NCBI RefSeq assembly: GCF_900090045.1
Contig: NW_021638317.1
Span: forward strand, 1-33,409
Reading direction: 5' to 3'
Length of the DNA stretch: 33,409 nucleotides
Origin: Plasmodium malariae
Lineage: Eukaryota > Apicomplexa > Aconoidasida > Haemosporida > Plasmodiidae
Of the stretch, positions 1-11,040 are shown in pieces. The translations under genes were made by a program, and so were the position numbers. The notes beneath the pieces were generated by a model. It saw only the letters and a program-made list of their open reading frames with translations, was not told where the DNA came from and searched no databases. Each line of letters opens with the position of its first letter. The stretch's first letter is position 1.

Positions 1-655
1 CTAATATGAATGATACTGCTAATACCAAAACAGCAATAAAGGTAAAGCTATTCGTAATCCGCATTTTTTAAGCATTATTTTTTTGTAATCTTATCACTAA
101 TGTCCTGTTACTTTTAAGAAAATCTACGTAATCAAGTTCCTTGAATATTTTTTTTCTAAATGGGAATATTTTTTGTTTCAAATATACAAGATTATTTTTC
201 AGACTTTTTTTATTGCGTCTTGCATTTGTTGATAAACTTCCATTTATGTGTTTCTTTTTTCCAATTCACCTTCTTCATTACTAGATATATCTTCTTTATA
301 TTTCACGCCATTTGGAGACTCTTCTTTTAAACAGAAAAAACTTAAATCTCTATCCTGCTTATATTTTGCCAATAAACGATAATTTGTTGTATACATTTTT
401 CTATGATGACTATAGCATTCATTCAATGATTTATTATGCATACTAAAAAAAAAAAAAAAAAAATCATTATGTATTCAAATAAATAATACCATACTAAAAA
501 CAAGTACTAACAAAAATAAAACTCAAAATATACAATAATACATAAAAATTTATGTAAAATTATTATAACAAATAAACGTCAAATTGACATATCCAACTTA
601 AAATAATAAATGTAACAATTTTAATAAATAACAGTGACTTAATTTTTTGCTTCAT
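1..655 (-). pseudogene. fam-l family pseudogene, truncated by window edge
   Basis: A two-exon fam-l-like gene read on the minus strand. Exon 1 (655-578) starts with ATG and encodes 26 residues beginning MKQKIKSLLFIKIVTF and ending WICQFD, the usual signal-like first exon, followed by a GT donor at 577-576. Exon 2 follows a TAG acceptor (445-443) behind an A19/T19 tract and encodes NKSLNE, then the PEXEL-like YRLLAKY. The body shows the fam-l core KKIFKELDYVDFLKSNRT. Several lesions are visible. The exon phases do not match across the intron. The frame carrying the PEXEL stops at 246-244, and a shift near 250-254 is needed to reach the next block. Further single-base shifts lie near 98-103 (NRT to ISDK) and near 26-33 inside the first membrane segment. 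The second membrane segment and the C terminus lie outside the window. Compared with the intact copy at 11041-12042, this is a clear decayed paralogue, not expected to give full-length protein. Confidence 0.85.
445..463. repeat. A19 homopolymer beside the fam-l pseudogene acceptor
   Basis: Nineteen consecutive A on the plus strand, giving a T19 polypyrimidine tract directly before the TAG acceptor on the minus strand. Runs of this length are prone to slippage and assembly error, so the phase mismatch of this intron should be read with that in mind. Confidence 0.9.
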
Positions 656-3039
656 TATAGAGAACGTTAAAATTAAAATATACTAAACAGGATTCAGTTA
701 ACAATATAATATTCTTTGAATGATAAAGAACACTGTTATTTTTTAATTAACGTTATTCTTTTATTTTTTCGTAAAATCATAATGAAAAGTTTTTAAGTAC
801 AATTAGTTTTACAACAGATAAAAAAAAAAATAATTTCAGAAACAAACTATAAAATTTTTCTATTAAAATAGATTTTGAAAAAATGCTATTAATTAAAATA
901 ATAAATTTAGTTAATTAATAGATATTAAAAATACATAAATTATTCCTTTATATAGGAAACAATTAAATAATTTTCTTATCAATACTCATCAGAAAAAAAA
1001 TATATATTTTTAATTAATATTTATATATATTGAGTATATAGAGAATATAGAATGTAGAGAATATAGATAATTCTTTCCTCTACATATCAGGAGAAATGTC
1101 ACTTATTTAAATGATATTTTCCTATTAATAATACTAACATATTGAATAATATATTTTACAAACTGTTTATCTCTAAAAAAAATATTAATTATTATGCCAC
1201 CATAATAATAGTAAGAAGAAACAAAACAATTAATATTTTGTACAAATTGTTTTTATTATTATATGTAGTATTGTAATTATATACTCCATAAATATACACA
1301 TCTTTTTATGATCTATAATATATTTTAAATGTCAATATGACAAATCACGTAACCAAATAAAAAACAGTAAATTTCAAAGGTAAATAAAGACCATACTTTT
1401 ATGTTTGTAATATTATTTTTTGATGGATATGGAATTTAAATAGTTATATTTTATATTATTTTTTATAAATGAAAAGTTTGTAAATTGTTATGTTTATTTA
1501 TATATATCTTGTTTTAACTAATATAAATATTCAGAAGATATATAATAAATAAAAATAGAGTAATAGTTATATAATTTATAATGACTTAAGTACAATGCTG
1601 ATAGAAAAAGTTTTTGTTTAATTATGTCAAATGCATACATAAACATAATTTTTTGTTATCATATATATTATCGCAGCTATTTAAGTAAATCATAAAATAG
1701 AATTAACTCGCGTAATTATATAGGATAAAATGTAAAATGATAAATTTTTATAGAAGTCCTGATTTAAATATAAAGCTTCATGTATTCTGAAGTTGATAAT
1801 GTTCTATTAATAATTAATTTTAAAAGGAAAATTATATTATTATTTAATTATAATTTCATACCTTAACTATAAAAAAATCTAGAAATTTATTTATAGGTTT
1901 TTACATCAAATAAATTATTAAATATGTAATTTTCTAAATAATTTTTTTATGAGGACGTTCTGTTATGTTTGAATTTAAATAAAAATATAATGTTAACACA
2001 GAAAGTGAAATAGATTATATTTAGTTAAATAAAAAAATTGCAGACATATTAAAATTAAATGTTATATCTCATACATTTATTAATAAGAAAAAAATGAAAA
2101 CTTACAAACTTTAAAAAAAAAAAAAGAAGAGCAATTGTTATAAATCTAAATTACTTCATTAACCGAGTGAAATTATATAATTTTTAAAATTACATAACAG
2201 TTTAAAAGTTCCACCTATATTATATTATATTACAAATCCAAATGAAACAATTACATAAATAATTTTTGCATATAAAAGACTTATTTTTATTCTAATTATG
2301 CGGAAATTTAAATTGCACATTTTATTAAATTTAAAAAGATATATATATATATGTGTTCAGAATAATTTATTGTAATACAAATGAAATATAGAAACATTAA
2401 GACTGTTAATATTATTTAATATATGTCTTTTTTACTTTTATGTACCAACATATACTTGTAAAATATATAGATTCTATAAGAAATAATTTATAAGTATGCA
2501 ACAATTAATTTTCGTTAACTTATTTTGATTAAGCATAGGAAAACATCATTACATACATGAAAAAAATATTTCTGAAAAAAATCTGTCATTTTTTACCAGA
2601 CTTAAATTTTAACTCATCCTACTTCAGTGGCTTATTTAAGAATTTTAACAGCACATAAAACATTAAAATGTTTAAAAGGTGACTAACAGCAGTACAGTTG
2701 AGACTCCTCTTGATAATTAAATAATTATGTCATTAATGCTCGCTCTAATATATATTAAACATTTTCCAATTAAATAAGAAATAAAAAACTAATGAAAATT
2801 TTATAAACTAAAAGTATTCCATGGAGTACATTATAAAGTATTACTCATTCATTCTTAAGGTTTTAAACGTTCTTTCTTAATATAACAGGTGTAATTTCTG
2901 CTTTTATGCATAGGAATAAATATTCCTTATAGTTATTTAAAAGAAATATATCTAGCACTACATATGACTTGAATATAACAGATATTCACTTCATGAATAA
3001 TTTTTTAGATGCATTCATCTAATTGCCATTATCTTTACA
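656..3039. other. AT-rich intergenic spacer upstream of the fam-l pseudogene
   Basis: No open frame with coding character was found on either strand. It contains the shared upstream element at 1032-1070 (listed separately). A patch at about 2590-2720 is less AT-rich than its surroundings and on the minus strand reads as a short hydrophobic piece (STVLLLVTF) with stops. That patch could be a remnant of a membrane-protein exon or chance; I could not assign it. Confidence 0.5.
1032..1070 (-). repeat. Shared fam upstream element (copy 1)
   Basis: Tandem-like AGAATATAGAATGTAGAGAA words followed by a CTCTACAT string at about 1078-1085, beginning about 380 bp upstream of the fam-l pseudogene start codon. 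The same words occur at a similar distance upstream of the fam genes at 11041, 14632 and 29697. Function is unknown. It is either a promoter/UTR element or simple flanking homology from duplication. Confidence 0.55.
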
Positions 3040-3208
3040 CTAATTCTTTCCATCATCTTTTAATTCAACATTAACTCTTCATTGTATGGATCACCATATA
3101 CATCAACATATAACATCTTTATTTCTATTTTATTTCTTCTCTTCTCTTTTTCTGAAAATAATATAACAAGTTTTGAGTCAAAAATTCCATGCCCACAATT
3201 ATAATTGT
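3040..3208 (-). pseudogene. Decayed C-terminal exon fragment, family not recognised
   Basis: On the minus strand, after a TAG acceptor-like site (3211-3209), the sequence reads TIIIVGMEFLTQNLLYYFQ, then a basic run KKRREEIK, then after a one-base shift KMLYVDVYGDPYNEEL, and after another shift ELKDDGKN and a stop at 3042-3040. This region has visibly more G and C than its surroundings and uses varied codons, unlike neighbouring spacer. The layout of hydrophobic piece, basic stretch and acidic tail is what the end of a membrane-anchored surface protein looks like. I do not recognise the family. At least two frameshifts make it non-functional as read. No upstream exon was identified. It could still be chance, though the low-complexity explanation fits poorly. 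Confidence 0.4.
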
Positions 3209-6200
3209 CTAAAGGCATATAAAAAGTGTATTACAATGAAAAGTAATTTTCATTATTATTTATAATGTGATAAATTTGCTTACGAACAATGAAAACTGTC
3301 TTATAAATAAACTTATGTTTATATAACATGCAGCATCAAAAACATAAAGTAAATTTCATGCTAACGTACTATACTGCACATATTAAGTATGGACATATAC
3401 AATTAAAAAGGATAAATATAAGCGATTTTGCTAATATAAAATATTTATTTTTTCCATTAAAATTGGATTTATTTAACTTTATAATTCATCTATTTATGTA
3501 AAAATCCTACAGCATATTGACAAGTTAGTGACATAGTTTTATAGTAATTTCTGTAGCTATTTTATTTTATTTTTTAAAAAAAAATTAAATTGCATAAATA
3601 AAATGCAAGGTACAAAAAACCTCAGATGCTTTTAAAAATATTTTTATAAATACTTCCAGTAAATTTATTTATATAAAAGCTATGTGAAAATGATATTCAG
3701 GAAAACTAATTATATTAATGAATTCTTAAAAAGCATATATATATTCATAGCCTAACAGAACAGTTCTAAATTTTTGTTATTTATACTTTTCAGAAAAGAA
3801 ATAAAATGACTTTTCTCGTACACAGAAATTTTATTTTATAATTAGAAAAAAAAATTAGTTGTGTTCAGCATAAGCATTTTAGCATATGTCAGGAATATAC
3901 TTATTACATTTTAGCTGAACATCCTAATAATAAGCTTATATCCGTATCTTTTATACCTTTTAAACATTATTTTACAATCAAAGAACGCAAATTATTGTAT
4001 TGTATATAATAGTATTCATAGGATGGAAAGAAATAATTAAAAAGAATATTTTTATTTATAGCACAAATTATAATCTAATATTTGCACATACACGTAACAT
4101 GCAGAATATTTGTACTAGAATAATTTTAAAATTGTATTCTAAAATTTAATTCAAATAAATAATTCTAATATTTTAAAGAGTTCTATCCAATTTAACGCTT
4201 TTACAAAATTATATTATTATTATAAATAGAATACTATAATTTCTATATAATTAAAAAAAAATTATTTTATTCATTATGACTAAAATAAAATTTATTATAT
4301 TTAAGAATTAATATCTATTTTTTCATTTTTTATTTTTTTTTTTAAAAAATATTAATTTATAATATATAGAGCAATGGTAATATTAAAAAAACATAATAAC
4401 CATGCAAGATTATATGTAATATGAATACATATTTATTAATTATGATTATAAAAAAAAAAAAATTATAATAAAAAAACTATTTTAAATAAATTAATTTACA
4501 TCAAAAAATAGGATAATTAAGAAGATTTAAAAGATAGTATATAATATGTAATATAACATATAATAACATTTAAAAAAACGATTATGAATTATTTTCGTTT
4601 TGTTACTTTCATAGAGGAAATAATAATACATATTATTTTTATTGGTATATAAATAAATATTTCTTAATATATCATATTAAATTTTAGCTGTTATTTAAAC
4701 TACTCATATAAAATAAATTAGATTTTTAAAGAAATGTACTTATTAAATCAACAATATTTGTATTCCATACGGTGTGTTTAATATAGTAAACATAGATAAT
4801 TATAAAAATGTAATATCATAAATATATTATCTTAATTTTATAATAATAAATTGATATTAACTTGGGTAACTAATGCACTTTCTAAAAAATAATTAATTAT
4901 AAATAAATATAAAATATTTTAAAATTTTGCATATTCTACATAATATATATTACCCTGTAGAATTACAGAAAAATAAGATAATTATTATTTTATTTTATGT
5001 TTTCTTATATATGTACATTACATATATTTATATATTCAGATATAAACATAATTAATAATACTTTTAGTTTAAAACGTTTACATGGTTCTTTCATTTATAT
5101 AAACTTTTTCAAAGTTTACAAACTTGTTTTTATATAAAAAAGGATAACACCACAATTTGGCAATTAATACTACCTATTATAAAATTTATTTAATTATAAA
5201 ATTTACATTAGCATATGAGCTTTTTTTTAATAATTACTTTCTAAGCTTTTATGTAACTAATCCAACCGATAATTCTTAGTAGCTTTAGTTTTTTTTTTTA
5301 AATATTTTATACATATTATATTAATTGAATATATTCACGTCAATTTAAATTACATAAAAATGAACATTCAGAAAACTAAAAGAATTATCAATAACGAATT
5401 TTCATTTTGTTTTGAAATACTTAATTTGTTTTAGTAAATGTATACGACATTAATTAATTGTATTATTAAATATAAATATTTATTTTATAGTCATACATCT
5501 ACGAATTTCCATATATATATGTTTATTAATATTAATTCTTTAATTATTATTTACTGTAAATTTAACGTAACTTGCAGTAATAAGTGCTCATAAATATTAT
5601 TATTACATTAATAAATTATATTTCTTCTAATTAATGATGTTATTTATGTTGTAATAATAATGATATATATGGCATTTTTAACTTCAATATTTTATTTTAA
5701 AATAAATTAATGTTAAATAACGTAAATTATATATATTTCCAGTTAAAGTATTATTTTCCTATTGTTCCATTTAGTAATAATTTTATAATAACCTTTATTA
5801 TAGAACTAATATACCTATTTTGTAATACTATTAAAACTATAAATTCTATGAATTGTGTTCGCATATATGTATATTTGATAATATAGTCCCTTATATGAGG
5901 ACCATTATATTTTATATCTATATGTATTTCTTCCTACTCAAGCACTACTCTGATATTTATTTATACTAATTAATTTATTTTTTTTAAGACATACTGAATC
6001 TTTTCATATTGTCAATACATTTACATTCATTACTCTAATGTAATGATTACAGAAAAAAAAAAAAACAATTATAGCGTAATTTCCTTTTTGCTTTTAGTTC
6101 CATATATATAAATTCATCATATGCATATATGCATAAATAAGTTTTTGTACATATTTTTTATTACTACTTGTTTACACTTCCTTACATACTTGTTAATATG

Positions 6201-6221
6201 TGTCGAATATCATAAACATGT

Positions 6222-6237
6222 GCATACGCACGTATGC
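6222..6237. repeat. Perfect inverted repeat, GCATACG arms with CA spacer
   Basis: GCATACG-CA-CGTATGC: 7-bp perfect arms around two bases, within the alternating purine/pyrimidine zone. Such sequences can extrude as cruciforms or bind dimeric factors; no function is shown. Confidence 0.7.
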
Positions 6238-8390
6238 CCTCCTTATTCATATGTACATATAAGTATATGTAAAATATATTCATAGAACTCCGACAAACCA
6301 ATAATTATTACAATTTCATTTACCTTTATTTTATGCTATTCCAATTTTCTTTCCAATTCATGTTTTGAGAATGCTTGCAACTAGTAAACTAAATAAAAAC
6401 TTGTATAAGAACCTTTAATAAAGGTAATCAAATATAAATTTACAATTCTGATATAATATAAAATGGAACTATTTTAATTTAATAATCTACACAACTAATT
6501 AATATATTCAACACCACATTTAATTGCCTTATCATATATATATTTTTTTCTTTTTTTCTTAACATCCTTAGGTGGAATACCTTTTTTAGTGACCTTCATA
6601 CATTAATGATATTTTCCCTTGTAATACATAATAGTTCTATCATTCGGCTTATTCTATCTCATATACAAAAACGTCTACATGGGCACATGTACGTGGAAGC
6701 ATAAGGCGTTAATGTGAAAAATAACATGTAAATAAATTACCGACATGCAAAATTTTATACGCACATACATATATATGCGTGCACTTACAATTTTTTAATA
6801 TAAACAATCTAAAATATCCATGTAAAGCTAGTACACAAAAAACAAAAAACAACAAATACATATATACATACGCGTTATATGCATAAATACATGTTTCCAC
6901 ATGAATAATGCTATCTTATATACCCACATAATCATGCACACAATTCGTACTCAAACTAATTGATTTATATATATACATAAAATCACATATCCAGCATACA
7001 TGCTTTATTAAATATTTTGTTTCAAATGATTTAATTATACGTTAGAGTTTTTTAAAAAAATATTCTTCTAATGCAGACAATACAAAAAAATTTACGTGTA
7101 TACATATGAAGCTTGGTGATAATAAGAAATTGTTTAGAAAAATATCATTAGGGCACATAGGTAAAACCCACCATATAAAATACTTTTTATAGCGTTTTTT
7201 TTTCTAATTTCTTTCATTCTGCGCAGAGAATATACTTCTATTCATACTATTAATAATATTGTACATAAGTCAAAATATTGTAATAGTCACAAAAATGAAT
7301 ATGCATCTTATGAAATTTAGGAATGTCCATATGTACAAATATATATATGGATAAACCAACATACAAAATTCATGTACTTGCATCCGTATATTCACATATA
7401 CACATACGTATATACACATATATACTCATGACATAGATGTAGCATAACATATATAAATTCTTTGAAGAAATTTTTTTTAATTCTTATATCTACATTTCTC
7501 CAAAATTATTATAATTAGACGCTTATTTTCTCGGATTTTTACTTATACATATAAACTAAGGAAAGAAAAGATAAATTATAAAAGTGACGTTAACGTATTA
7601 CTTTCTTCTTTTTATTTCTTTTTATATAAAACTTTTATAATGGTATCTATATACGTTTTTAAAAAAACATATTTGTAATTGATATTTGAACCTTGGAAAA
7701 AAGGGGGGTATGCTTTTAAAATTTGTAGGTATTCATATAAGTTTGCATTATTATTTGTCATATTTCATGTTCTCTTACTTTTTTTTTTATTTTTCTCATT
7801 TTCTTTTTCTTTGAAACACTTTTTCATGTGCATGTCAGATATGATTTTTTTTCTTCTCCATTCTCTCTTATTTCAGATTAACATTCGTTATCGATCAATA
7901 AGTAGTCCTAATAGAAAAACATGTAAACTTAAAAAAAAATAAAAATTATTCATATATATAATAGTGTTTTCTTACAGTACTTATACGATTAATTCTCGAA
8001 GCACTCCGTTTTATAATTAATAAAATTTCTACCGGCACATTGCATAATTAATTAAAACTAAAATGAAAAAAAGTACACTATCTCAGAAATAAAATAATTT
8101 TTACAATATAATTATTTATATCAAAAAAAATTATATATCACTTCAATATTATATTAATAACTCATAGAAGATGTTACAATGGAAACATGCGATTCATACA
8201 TTAACTTCTTTTAAAAATTCTTCTTAATATTCTATTAAAATTTAATAACTTTTTGTTTTTTAATTTTAATGCTTCATTCATTAACTATAAAGGAAAAGGA
8301 AAACAATAAAACCAAGTAAAAGTGAGAAATAAAAAGGTGAAACAAACGAGAGAAGTGAAAATATGTCGTAAATAACATTTTAGAGATACA

Positions 8391-8427
8391 TGTACATGTG
8401 TAATTTATAATATTTATCACATGTACA
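8391..8427. repeat. Inverted repeat with 10-bp arms
   Basis: TGTACATGTG (8391-8400) is the perfect reverse complement of CACATGTACA (8418-8427), with a 17-bp AT-rich spacer. It sits about 30 bp beyond a purine-rich stretch. It could form a stem-loop in RNA from either strand; no neighbouring gene explains it. Confidence 0.75.
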
Positions 8428-9396
8428 AGCATATATTCGAGAACAAATTAAACAATATTAAGAAAAAACAATATGAATATACATATACATTAAAGTGTAA
8501 TAATTATATAAGTAAATTAAAAACTTTACTAGGAAAAGGTTCAAAATAAGTTTCTTTTTTTTTTTTTGTTTGCAAGCCAATTAACTTTTATCTCTGTTTT
8601 AAATCTTTATGTACTAAAAATATTTTATTAACTTGATATTTAGGGTCTTGCAACAATGAAATTTTCTGTCATACATATAGCTTTACGTATATTATAAAAA
8701 CATAAGTAAAAGAATATGAGTTCATATCAAAAACTTAGAATAAATACTTGGAAGATAAGTTATTTTAATTGTATCAAAAATTCTTATTATTTTAGTTTTT
8801 CATATAATTATTCAAATGTTTACATGAAAGTAGATTTTATATCCTATAATAAATAATACTTTAATATTGTTCGTCTCTTTTCTACCTTGTGGAAACGTTC
8901 TTCCTTTAATTTAATTATATTTTTCAATTGTCTCCATATAATATGCGAGCTTCTAATTATTAAGGGTAATGCATAATTAGAAAATATACAATAAAACGTT
9001 TTGAAAAAAAATTATTTTAAAAAATATAACGTAATTAATTGTTAAAAAGTGATAGTAAAAAAAAAAAAAATGTAAGAGAAATATGCTTATACTTTTAATA
9101 TGTATGACAACTACAGATGTATATTTAAAAATATAAATCTAATAATATAGCTTGTAACATTATACAATGTATTATAACTTAATATGTACTAAATTAATTT
9201 TTCTTATATATCTATACTTGTAACATTATGAAATAATGAAACATGCTATTTTTCAATAATTGTGCCTTGTTTCTTTTTATTTCATATAAATTGAACTAAA
9301 AAAAAATATGATCTTCTTGTAATTATTGTACATAAATATATATATATTGTACATAGAAGAAATATTTTAATAATATATAGTAATACCTAATGTTAT

Positions 9397-9430
9397 AAAA
9401 AAAAAAATATATATATATATATTTTTTTTT
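9397..9430. repeat. A-run / (TA)7 / T-run palindrome
   Basis: An A11 run, then 14 bases of alternating TA, then T9, so the stretch is nearly self-complementary. This is simple-sequence palindromic DNA, likely unstable and possibly misread in length. Confidence 0.85.
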
Positions 9431-9444
9431 TATTAAAAATACTT

Positions 9445-9534
9445 TTAGCAGTTTTTTCCCTTTCCGAATGCAGAATTGTCCATATATATTAATCTCATAT
9501 TCTCTTTCTCATTAGTATATTTTTGCAAACACAT
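9445..9534 (-). other. Small coding-like ORF, 29 residues, possible exon relic
   Basis: ATG at 9534-9532 and TAA at 9447-9445 on the minus strand. The reading includes QKYTNEKENMRLIYMDN then SAFGKGKNC. It contains a mix of charged residues and GC-containing codons that is unusual in this spacer. It is immediately followed downstream by a poly-T/AT palindrome. It may be the tail of a decayed exon. No family was recognised and no upstream exon with matching phase was found. A translated minimal gene is possible but not supported. Confidence 0.25.
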
Positions 9535-10663
9535 ATATATATGTGTATTATTTCACTAACGAAAAATTACGTTTAAATCGTAAACGAAGGCGATAACTGC
9601 AACATTCATTATCATTATTTTATAATTTTCATTTGAATTTATATAAAGGAAAATGTAACATATTAACTTTAGTTATGAAAAAAACTAGAAAAAGAGCTTC
9701 ATGCGAAATAATATGCATCACAATTAATTAAATCTTCTAGAAAAATGCGTAATAATTTTGAATAGAAATAATTAAAATTTATGCAACCAAAAACACAACA
9801 CTGTGGACGTAGAAATGTTCTATAAAATATCAATGCCAATTTGTTATTTTAATTTTATTTATAAAATTATTGCTATATTTATAAATGTATTATTAATTGT
9901 AAATTTAAAATATACGTATATATATACATGAAGAATCGGAAAATATATAAAAAAGTACATACATATTATTATAATGTAGTAAAGATATATTTATTTTTTC
10001 ATTACATATAACGACACCTTAGATTTTTACTGAAGTATACATATATTTAAGATATTACTATTATAAGGAATATAAAAAAAATTATTTATACATATATATA
10101 TTAATATATGTAAAAAATAAATTCATCCATTTAGTATTTTAATAATGTCAAAAATAAAAAAATATATATAATTTATTTATATATAAATTTTCAATATAAT
10201 ATATATTAAATTAAACTTAGCTGAATGTATTAACTCCAAAATTAAGTTTAATAATAAATAATTCTGAATTTTAATTTTAATCTCGAAGATAGAGAATCTG
10301 TAATTTCGTAACCTATTATAAATAATCAAAATTTAATAAGGATATTTTTGTATTGTATATATATAAATCAATATTATTCAAAAAAAACTAAAAGTGCATT
10401 AAAATGTTGTTTACAGTTATTAATTATTATAATATATTTCATATAAAACGTATCTTATAAAATAAATATAATATTTCTAATAAGCAAAGAATATATATTT
10501 ATATATCAAAACAACAAATAATATTCATTCGCTTTTATTAAATACTAAGAAGTAACCATTTAATTATAATTTAAAGATAATATTACATTTTCTTTATAAT
10601 CTGAAAATATAAATATTTTTAACTAGAACTACATATAAAATAGAAAGCAGACCTTTTTAGATA
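9535..10663. other. AT-rich spacer downstream of fam-l
   Basis: Low-complexity AT sequence with no open frame of coding character on either strand. It ends where homology to the 3' flank of the fam-m gene begins. Confidence 0.5.
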
Positions 10664-10681
10664 AAATATAAATTATCACAA
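10664..10681 (-). repeat. Shared fam downstream element B (fam-l copy)
   Basis: The 18-mer AAATATAAATTATCACAA is identical to 14256-14273. It begins 377 bp beyond the fam-l stop, against 376 bp for the fam-m copy. The near-identical distance argues for homologous 3' flanks. Confidence 0.6.
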
Positions 10682-10741
10682 TCATTCAACAAAATTATAT
10701 GAACTGTGCCATCATATAATTATTTCAATGCACAAATATAA

Positions 10742-10760
10742 TTTTTCTATAAAAATCCAT
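10742..10760 (-). repeat. Shared fam downstream element A (fam-l copy)
   Basis: TTTTTCTATAAAAATCCAT on the plus strand begins 299 bp beyond the end of the fam-l coding region. It corresponds to 14332-14349 (300 bp beyond fam-m) and 29406-29424 (291 bp beyond the right-hand pseudogene). It may be a 3' UTR or processing element, or plain duplication homology. Confidence 0.55.
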
Positions 10761-11040
10761 TTATGTAAGGACATATAATCATATTATGAAAAATATAATT
10801 AATGAAATTAAAAAAATACTGTGTAATGCAAATTGAAAAATATTAATACATTCAAATTCATTAAAAAACTAACAACATAATTTATATTTGAATATAAAAA
10901 AGTCTACTTATATATAGGCTTGTTTATAAAATTTAAGCAGCTATAATTACATTTATTAAGCATAGAACTAATGATATTACAAGTATTATGTCATACTAAA
11001 GACTTCTTCATATAAGGAAACGTATTCCTTTTTTTACATT

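Larger units (their letters stand above)
3212..9444. other. Long gene-free spacer with an alternating purine/pyrimidine zone
   Basis: No convincing gene. From 3.2 to about 5.8 kb it is plain AT-rich sequence. From about 5.85 to 7.48 kb the texture changes to words such as CATATGCATAC, TACGCACGTATG, CATGTACGTGG and ACACATACGTATATACACA, rich in TpG/CpA/CpG steps. Open frames of 60-90 codons here (for example near 6709-6900 on the minus strand and 7679-7942 on the plus strand) are Y/C/F-rich or pyrimidine-tract translations without ATG context or family features, so I do not call them genes. A purine-rich stretch lies at 8288-8362. Confidence 0.55.

Noticed and set aside
244..441. Reading the PEXEL-bearing 65-codon frame as a complete small gene
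   Set aside because: It is the front of exon 2 of a broken fam-l gene: exon 1 is visible upstream and the family core continues downstream in shifted frames.
6709..6900. 63-codon minus-strand frame, C/Y/F-rich
   Set aside because: Translation of the alternating CATATA/TACGCA zone; composition explains the apparent hydrophobic cysteine-rich peptide and there is no splice or export context.
7679..7942. 87-codon plus-strand frame with a phenylalanine-rich hydrophobic stretch
   Set aside because: Opens at TTG, not ATG, and the hydrophobic part comes from a long T/C tract. No family match recognised.
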